Origin: Caenorhabditis remanei
Lineage: Eukaryota; Nematoda; Chromadorea; Rhabditida; Rhabditidae
DNA: 64,000 nucleotides
Assembly (NCBI RefSeq): GCF_010183535.1
Contig: NC_071333.1
Coordinates: 5,392,587 to 5,456,586 of the forward strand
Reading direction: 5' to 3'
The translations under genes and the position numbers were made by a program. Position 1 is the first letter of the stretch, and every line of letters begins with the position of its first letter. Shown in pieces: positions 56,393-64,000 of this stretch. Under the pieces are notes generated by a model. It did not search any database and had not been told where the DNA came from. It saw nothing but the letters and a program-made list of their open reading frames with translations.

Positions 56393-59300
56393 ATGTCTGA
56401 AGTGGTTACATTGAATGATAGTGATGATACAGAGGAATGCACTCTTGAAACCAACAGAAAACGAAAAAGAACAACAGAAACTACTGGAGGAGGAAAGAAA
56501 CAACCCCAAATGAAGAATGTGAGTGTCTCTGTGAGCAAAAACTGTGATAAATTGTTCTTGTTTATAACAAAAACTCAAGTTTTCAAAACTGAAAGTCTGA
56601 GTTTCAGTGAAATGGTACATTTTGTTGACTATTATTTTCATTACACCGTTGAGTAACGATAAAAATGGTTAATTTAAGTTTTTGAGTTTTCACGATGTTT
56701 TTTATTCGGTTCAAAGTCATTATGATTTCTAATCATTAACATTTTTTAGTTTCTAATACTAATTTCGGACTTTTGATAATTTTATTATAAACGGTAGTCG
56801 TATTTTTGGCATTGAAACTCTGAGATTTGGAAAGGAAAAATGTAGAAATTGAGAGGTTCTTATCAAAATTATCAAAGAAATTTTTCCGAATGGTCACAGA
56901 AAAGGAATGTTTAGTTTTTCAAATGTTTCCATCGGATTTCGTTATGAGATTCTCATAGTTTTGTAGAACAATATTTTCGCACATTGGCATCAATAAATCG
57001 TCTAGGAAATTGAGAAAAACCGTATCAGCAAATTGTGCTGTGCATTGTATTTTCATGACCAGCTCCTTCAGAAAATTCGAGTATAAAACAACCAGGTGTT
57101 GAATTTATTTGGTTGAATTTGAAAAATATATTACTGATTTTTCAGAAAATTTTATTCAACAAATTCAATTTACATTATCAGATTTTACTTAATAGAATAA
57201 ACCCTTTATCAGTAACTGATATTTACAGAAGGAATCGATTCCTCCCAACAACTCTCCTCTCTCATTACTCATTTAGACTCTCTCATACCTCTATCCTCCG
57301 CATTATTAATTGGAGACTTTAACCTCCCATCTGTTGACTGGCAGGATTCTGCATCCCGCCATCCTTTCTCTGACTTTTTAGTTTCCAAGGGACTCTCTCA
57401 ACTTGTCGATTTTCCTACCCGTTCTACCACTCTTACTTCCAACATTCTTGATTTAGTAATCACTTGCAAAGATTTAGCTCTTTCGCCTCCCGTCTGCCAC
57501 CCACCACTTTTGAATTCGGACCACTTCAGCGTCAATTTCTCTGTTTTCCCCGGTTCTGCGGCTTCCACTCTCTCTGATCCTCCTTCAGCATCTGATTCTT
57601 CTCTACTTGACTACAGAAAATGTAATTACAGCCTCCTTAATTCAGATCTTGCTTCCATTGACTGGGATGTTATATTCAGTACCCTTCATTCTTCTTCTGC
57701 TAAATTTGACAAGTTTATTTGCATTCTTTCTGACCTAATCAAGACCCACACCCCTTCTAGAACATTGCCAAAACCCAAACCGTCCTCTAACCTTATCCGC
57801 CAGTTGCGTCGAGCACGAAGTCGTCTTGCGCAACTCATTGCCTCCCCTAGCCCGTCCTTCAGTGATGTTCAGACCCTCAATTCTCGAATAAGAGTTCTGA
57901 CCAGAACTATTAGATGCAACTATGCCAGAACTGAAAAACTTATACTCAACTCCCCTCACAGCTTTGCCGCCCGTTCTCTCATAACTAGAAGATTAAGATG
58001 CACTTCTGGAATTCCATCTCTCTCCCATCTTGGTAGAATCGTCAGTACAGACTCCGCCATCTTCACTACTGCCTTCTCATCCTATTTTAAAAACCCCACA
58101 GCAGTTCCTAATTTCTCTGATTTCTCCTCCTCAGTAAACCCTTCAGCATCTCATCTCATTGACCTACAGGATTCTGATATGTTTGCACCGTGGGTAATTG
58201 AGAACTCCTTACGTAAACTGCCGCCCCGCTGTGGTTTCTCACCCCATCTTGCCAACTTTCTTCTTATCAAAAAATGCGCCACTACTCTTGCCCTTCCCCT
58301 ATCCATTGTCTTCAATGATTCCTTCCGCACTTCTACTGTCCCACAATCATGGAAAAAAGCCGTAGTTACCCCTGTTCTTAAGAAAGGTAATGCCAGTTTT
58401 CCTAATAACTACCGTCCGATTAGCCTTACTGATCCCTTCTCTAGAATCTTCGAGCGCATCATCTGTAATCGCATCAAATCTGATTTTGCCCATAAGCTTT
58501 CAGTTCATCAACATGGTTTCTTAGCTAAACGGTCCTGCGCCTCTTCCTTAGTTCAGGTCATATCCAATTACAATATTATTCTGAAAACTCACAAATCCCT
58601 CAATGTACTCTTCTTTGATTTCCAGAAAGCTTTTGACCAAGTTCCCCACAACCTTCTTCTCAACAAGCTTTCCTTTTTTGGCATTTCCCCTCCCATTGTA
58701 GCATGGTTTTCGGACTTTCTTTCCTCTAGATCCTTTTCCGTTAAAGTCAACAGCTTCATTGATCCCTCTTCCGCATCTATCTCCTCGGGGGTTCCCCAAG
58801 GTTCCGTATCTGGCCCTTTACTCTTTCTCTTGTTCATCAACGATTTGTTACTCAGTTTGAATGATATTCCTCACCTGCATGTGGCTGCCTATGCTGATGA
58901 TATTAAAATCTACTCTCACCTCCCGTCCAGTCTTCAAGCAGGCATTGATTTAGTCTCTACATGGGCTGAATCCAATTTCTTTCCTCTTGCTCCGTTCGTG
59001 ATCTTGGCTTGCTTGTTGAACCTGATCTCAAGTTCCGTGCTCACATTAATCGAACCGTGGCTCTTGCCCGACTTCGTTGCTCCCAGATTTTAAAATCCTT
59101 CAAGTCTAATAATCCTGCTTTCTACTCATTCTTGTTTTTTTTTCTGCCTTTCCCCCTCATCTCATCTCTCTAGACTTCTGGAATCCACCCTCTGAGTATA
59201 CTCTAGAAAAACTCTCCAGCGTTGCAACATCTCTTTCTCTTCCTACTCGCAACGTCTGGAACTCCTCTCAATGCACTCCATTAGACACCGTAGACTCAAA

Positions 59301-60009
59301 TCCCAATTACTCTTACTTTACAAATTCATTGCTGGCGCATCTCACTTCCCCTGCCTTAACACCTATGTCAGACTCTCAAACTCTCCCAGAAGACCCATGG
59401 CTCTTGTCTATTTATCTCCTCCATCTGATAACTTTTTCTCTTTTACTGTTCCGTTTTGGAATGCCATTACCTACAATGTAAATATTTTTCTTTCTCCCTC
59501 ACAATTTATTATTTTACTTGATTCCTCAATCACCCGGTTCTAATATTTCTTGCTCCCTTCTTGTTGCATAATTAACAGTTTTTTTCTATTCCCTGCCTTT
59601 AATTGCCTAGTTCCTTTAATTCCCCTTGATCTCAATTCCATATCTCAGTTCTAACCCGTTGTAGTCATTTCAATTGTTTCCTTCCCCCCGTTATTCTTTT
59701 TATGACATGCACCTTATTAGTCCTATTTTTTTTTCTTTACTTGAGACTATCTCGTGAGGGATATGTTTCAAGTCTTCTTTGTATCTTATACATAGTCTCT
59801 TATCCCTTGAAGTAAATAAATAAATAAATTGACGAACAGAAAACTGATGTTTTTTTTTCATGCAACTGCTTCAAGTAAAATATAAATTTCAGGTAACCGC
59901 TCTCTCTGATTACGTGAAACGTCAAAACAGTCAATATAGTAAGTTTGCAAAAAAAGGTATTAGAAATAGTAGCTGAATTTCTCTATAATAAATTAGTTTA
60001 GGCTCTTGA
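56393..60009 (+). CDS. Short Lys/Thr-rich protein, probably a truncated gene
   Basis: Exons 56393-56518, 59893-59938, 60002-60009 (59 aa). Exon 1 encodes an acidic start (MSEVVTLNDSDDTEE) and then a basic NLS-like run (NRKRKRTTE). The donor is GTGAGT; exon 2 continues in phase ('VTALSDYVKRQNSQY') after ATTTCAG and ends with GTAAGT; the next acceptor (TTTAG) gives an immediate stop. The first intron is 3.4 kb because a LINE has inserted in it. The very short product suggests that the 3' part was lost or that the true third exon is elsewhere. It is perhaps nuclear by its NLS-like motif; no family recognised. Confidence 0.4.
57205..59835 (+). mobile_element. 5'-truncated CR1-like LINE
   Basis: The sequence becomes C/T-rich with Ser/Leu codons at ~57205. 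It contains the end of an endonuclease domain ('LLIGDFNLPSVDW', 'SDHFSV'), a reverse transcriptase and the CR1-type C-terminal region, and it ends in (TAAA)n at ~59810-59835. The upstream boundary inside the endonuclease, with a stop just before it, is a typical 5' truncation. It lies in the intron of the small gene at 56.4 kb in the same orientation. Confidence 0.9.
57220..59543 (+). pseudogene. LINE endonuclease/reverse transcriptase remnant
   Basis: Open from ~57220 to 59093. Visible RT motifs: 'NNYRPISLT', 'LFFDFQKAFDQVPH', 'SSGVPQGSVSGPLLFLLFIND' spread over the palm, and the catalytic 'AAYADDIKIYS'. After 'WAESNFFPLA' near 58985 the frame jumps to 'VRDLGLLVEPDLKF...' in another frame, apparently an internal deletion of roughly 50-60 residues with frameshift. 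A further shift and a stop precede 'RHRRLKSQLLLLYKFIAG...FFSFTVPFWNAI', the C-terminal LINE region ending at 59543. It cannot encode an active polymerase protein as it stands. Confidence 0.88.
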
Positions 60010-60641
60010 GGAATGCAAAATGTCGCGCCTCAAAAGACGTGTCACCCAACGAGAGAACATGTCACCCAACGCGGAATACAAACGCGCTCCGCTGGACAAG
60101 GTCCGCGCGCCTCTCTTCCACCAACAGGAAGGACACCACTCATTATAGGAGAGAGGGACCTTTTGGTTAGTGACTTTTCTCCTTTCTCTCTGCATCTACT
60201 CCTTTTGTGATGTTTTTGCCTATTTTTATTGATTTTGCCACCAAAATACTCTTATTTTCATAGTTGTAAATGCCCGTCCCGCTCCGGCCCTGTTTTTTTT
60301 TTCAAATTTTGATGATTTTTTGAAACTTCTTCTCTATCACAATTTAAAACATTTTGAAATAATTGAATTTTGAATTTTGCCGCCAATTACAAGTACGCTA
60401 TTTTTTGTCAATATTGGTGTTTTAACTGTTTTCGGAAACATATCATCATGTTCCTATTTTTAACTTTGTGATCAGACTCATATTTTCAGCCGCCCATAGA
60501 ATCGTCTCCGACCGGTAACTTGACAACTTGCGTCCCATACATACACCCAACAAACGGAACTAGTTTCTAGTCTATACTCAACCAAACAGCTGCAATATCT
60601 TACATTTCGCGCCATCAAAGGATTTTACTTGTCTTTCCAGA
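60010..60641. other. Intergenic, upstream of kinase
   Basis: It begins with a GC-rich patch (60.03-60.13 kb, with two GTGTCACCCAAC/ATGTCACCCAAC copies and GGTCCGCGCGCC) and then becomes AT-rich. No gene. It probably holds the promoter of the kinase. Confidence 0.45.
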
Positions 60642-61802
60642 ATGGACCATAGTTTGAGCTACCGTAAAGTGTGAGTTTTTCTATTTTTTCATTGATCTAT
60701 ATGTACTTTTCTAGCAATGCTTTGTCCCTGCCACCCGGCACATTGATAAACGAGCACTACGAAGTGAAGAAACTTATGTGCCGTACACGACTCACCGAGG
60801 TGTATGAGGTGTGTGACAAGAGAGGAGATGCAAAATGTGTCCTGAAAGTTCTTGACATCAACAACGGTTCATTTCTTGTCGAGTCTAACTGGTTGGAAAA
60901 GCGTCGCCGCGATCGCGGATTCCCGTATTTGGTTGAAGCTTTCAAATCTGAAATTAATGGAGAGAAATACAATTGCATTGGTAAGTGTCAGAGAAACAAT
61001 GTATAGTTAACAGGGCCCGAGTTGGGTTTCAGGGTAATTGTACAAAACAAGCCATAGTTTCCAGATTTCTAGTAGATGTTTTTGTCAATAAGTTCCATTT
61101 TCAGTCACATCGCACGAAAGCGAAAATTGGATCGAACTGCAGAAAAGAAATGGCAACATCTCGATTGCCAACACTCTGCGCATTGGATACAAACTGTTTT
61201 GTATGCTGGACGATATGCACCAGAAAGGATTTGTTCACAGAGATATCCAGTTTAGCAACATTCTGTTCGACCTCAACTACGGAGGCGTGAGTTTTATAAT
61301 ATAGTTAATTCAACTTCAAGACCAAACGTTAAGGACATCGATATCAAGCTCATCGACTTCGAACACACTGTCCAACATACACCCGCTCCTGAATCCATTC
61401 GCTTGGCTGGTTGGTACAGGAGTCTAGAAGTTATCGAAGGGAAGCCATTCACCGTGTTCGATGACTACACTTCTCTCGTATGCTTGTTGATGCACTGCCA
61501 AAACATCAAACCATTCGGAAACTCATGGGATACCAACTTGCAGCTTAAAAGACAATTTGTAAGCATTTTTGGTATCATCAAATCATTTAAAATTCAATTT
61601 TCAGAACAACACTCCTATGGCATATTTCCCTGAACCAAAGACTGAGTGGATCGGACGGTTGTACGAAGAAATTAAGAACCAGCGCACAGCTGGATATGAC
61701 AAGTCAGCCATCATTGAGATTTTCAAGAATGCATTGGCAGGCGTTTCTCCACAATCTCCTATTAGCTACACGTTCACCAATGGTCTCTTCTACATTGATT
61801 GA
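60642..61802 (+). CDS. Divergent CK1/TTBK-like kinase, probable pseudokinase
   Basis: Exons 60642-60670, 60715-60980, 61105-61286, 61334-61558, 61605-61802 (299 aa, phases consistent). The ATG is one base after GTCTTTCCAG, a spliced-leader-type acceptor. The N-terminus 'LPPGTLINEHYEVKKL' matches the start of TTBK/CK1 kinase domains. The Gly loop is lost (CRTRLTEV). The ATP-binding Lys is kept (CVLK, ~54). The catalytic loop is HRDIQFSN (Asp ~145) with Lys replaced by Gln, and DFG is DFE (167-169). Losing the Gly loop and DFG suggests weak or no catalysis. Short, atypical CK1-superfamily kinases are expanded in nematodes and many are sperm-expressed; expression here is inference. The intron 3 acceptor (GTTAAG) is weak. 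AATAAA at 61903. Confidence 0.85.
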
Positions 61803-61908
61803 GTTGAACTGAAACAAACTAACCTCCCATTCTGCTATACACCTCATACATTTCATGTACCATATATCGATTTCTAACGTGAAAAACTAATTTATTTTGT
61901 GAAATAAA

Positions 61909-64000
61909 GTACTAACCTGAATGTTTTCAAGTGAACAATTTGAACTTTGTAAATTGCTGGAAACGAGCGGTGATTGATAATAACATAAAACAATGCTCTT
62001 AGAAGATTTTTTATATTAAGTTGGATTTAAAAAAATGGTAAAAGTGGCTCCTGTCTGATGAGCAAAGGAGACACGTGGAGCAGGATCCGAAAATGGGGCT
62101 AAAAAGAGTTAAAATAATTTAAAGTTCCAAAAATCTACTCAGTCATCCTTTTTTCATTGTTTTTCATCATGAAAATTCTCCCCTGCTCTTTTAAAAACTA
62201 TTTCAGTAAAATATTAACGCTATGTTTTTATAATACTTTGAAAAATGAAGAAAAAGATGGTCATGTAGAGCGAATTTTGGGCACTACAAGATTCTTCATT
62301 TTTTAAAGAACAATTTCAGGAGCCCGCCTTATTAAGACGCTCTCTTTTCCATGGGGTACTGCATCAATCAAAAATATCGAAAGTTCTAAAATATTTACAC
62401 TTACCACTATACTGTCGAGGATAGACATGGAATAGGAAGGTAATGATAAGAGCGAGAGAAGGTCAAGGAGCTCGGCGGCTGTCGACAGAAGCGATTGTGA
62501 AAAAATGTTTGAGAGTAATCGAGGACCCATTGAAAACAGGACAAGATAATATTTATAAAGAGAAAGAGGCTACGGCCGTGGGAAGCGATGATAAGGGTAC
62601 GAGAGACTGATATGGGACAATACCTGTTTACGTTGATATTATACACTATATTATCTTCGGAGTGAACTTTAAAATATTTATGATTATTTTCCATGTTTGA
62701 TTAATATTAGGGTTAAAAAATGTAAAGTTTTCAATATACTCATGAATATCTGATTTATGATTAATATATCAAGTTCGTAGAAAATTTTAGTGTTAGAAGA
62801 TGAAAATATTTGCAATTTACCACATCTTTGCAATGAATTGCAAAGACTTGCTTTTGGCAACTCACCACCACAATCTGATTATAAAACTGACACGTGACTA
62901 CACTACGGACGCATGAAATGCCATTTGGCGCGGCGTTCCTATTTTGAGTTTTTTAAATTTTACTTCAAAATTGAGGAATTTATGAATTGGAGTTACTGGA
63001 GTGTGTCATAAGATATTTAGACGTTTTGATGATCTGAAAATGTTACATGCAGATTTGGCATGCAGATTTTATTTGCTAGAAACTTGTTCTCTAATTTGGA
63101 CTTATCTTGAAATAAAAAACCCTTGAAGATCCCTCTGCCAGTGAAAATCCCTCTGGCTAGCTCAACACTCTGGCTCTCATACGAAGGTTTCCGGGGTGTT
63201 TCTGTTTAAATATATCAACTTTATCTTAATAAACATTCTGCTATTCCTGAAAATTGCAAAAAGTTTATGTAAGTATGTTTTTAACTTTTTAAGAAAAATT
63301 TGTTTGCCACGTTATCAGAAATCAGCTAATGGTACTAGAAATTTTTTAAAATTATAACGAAGGGAGAAATAATGATGTGTGTTGATCCGACTTAACCAAA
63401 CTTCGATGGAATGCTCTGAATCCATTCTCGGTTATTTTCCAATTTTCTACTTAAACTCTCACACACACTTGCGGATAACAACATAACAACACTCCATTGT
63501 ACCGTTTTCTTGCAAATGGTCATGTTGAAAATCTGAGCATCTTGGGTAAAGATTTACTTCAACTTTTAAATTATACTTTAATGAAACTTGTAAAGTTTTA
63601 TTATGTAAACCTCATATTTTGAATATTCAGGTATCTTTCAAAACCATTTGCAAAATTTAAAACGCAGTAGGTTGTTTATCTCTGACTCATTGTCATCGTC
63701 TCTGCTTGATTTCGTCTTTTCGTTGTTATTTTTTTCTGTTTAAGTGATGCTGGCTAGTCATTCTATTTCTGCATTTCACTCTTCAGATATATTGATTCTT
63801 ATTTTAGTCAGAAACTCGGCAAAAATGTTGATCATTTGTATTTTGCTTTTCTCATTTTTCTTTTGTATGTTTTGCTTCCAAGTGTTTTGCCGATGCTACT
63901 AAATTGAGTATTTCTTTCAAACCTCATAGTAAATAACTTTGAATGATCCAATAACGTTTTGAACGGGAAAGAATGAAATATTAATCATTCTCTCCAGATG
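61909..64000. other. Intergenic, no gene supported
   Basis: Two kilobases to the right edge with short chance frames only. A small GC-richer patch at ~62.88-62.94 kb (GCCATTTGGCGCGGCG) has no evident role. No tRNA, repeat or exon pair supported. Confidence 0.5.

Noticed and set aside
1..64000. CRISPR arrays, bacterial operons, phage or toxin systems
   Set aside because: Introns, splice signals and gene families show nuclear animal DNA; no spaced identical repeats of CRISPR type were seen.

Overview
This window reads as nuclear DNA of a Caenorhabditis-type nematode. Introns are mostly 43-60 bp with TTTTCAG acceptors, and several ATGs sit directly behind an unpaired TTTCAG (likely spliced-leader acceptors). 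The gene families are worm-typical: F-box/FBA_2, MIG-18-like cysteine modules, divergent CK1/TTBK-like kinases. DNA transposons, MITEs, a CR1-like LINE and a BEL/Pao LTR element are dense. I infer the species is not C. elegans itself, but no single feature proves it. All gene models were spliced by eye, using reading phase and splice consensus.

Layout. 0-2.4 kb: 5' part of a BEL/Pao retrotransposon on the minus strand, running off the left edge. 2.6-3.2 kb: a large foldback repeat. 4.2-7.3 kb: an intact secreted multi-cysteine gene and a broken paralogue; an intact second paralogue with the same exon lengths lies at 16.0-17.7 kb. 7.5-9.7 kb: two small minus-strand genes (one membrane, one secreted) and a hAT-like MITE. 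11.1-14.4 kb: a dead Tc1-like transposon and a non-autonomous relative. 20.9-21.6 kb: a small secreted gene. 23.6-26.1 kb: a KH-domain gene. 30.3-33.1 kb: a matrix metalloproteinase on the minus strand. 38.5-39.8 kb: an F-box/FBA_2 gene with a broken 5' half. 42.8-47.4 kb: two unrecognised plus-strand genes. 48.5-50.6 kb: an unrecognised seven-exon minus-strand gene. 51.3-52.5 kb: fragments of another minus-strand gene.

53.4-56.1 kb is the most striking segment. A tRNA-Asp gene directly abuts a 2.6-kb foldback element. That element contains three hAT-like insertions, one nested inside another, each with 8-bp target-site duplications. 56.4-60.0 kb: a short gene whose intron holds a 5'-truncated CR1-like LINE; the 3' tail of the same family recurs at 48.0 kb. 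60.6-61.8 kb: a divergent kinase, probably a pseudokinase.

The genes do not form a pathway. The window looks like a chromosome-arm region where small secreted, protease, F-box and kinase families expand and decay among transposons. The long intergenic tracts (17.7-20.9, 33.1-38.4, 39.8-42.8 and 61.9-64 kb) show no supported genes.
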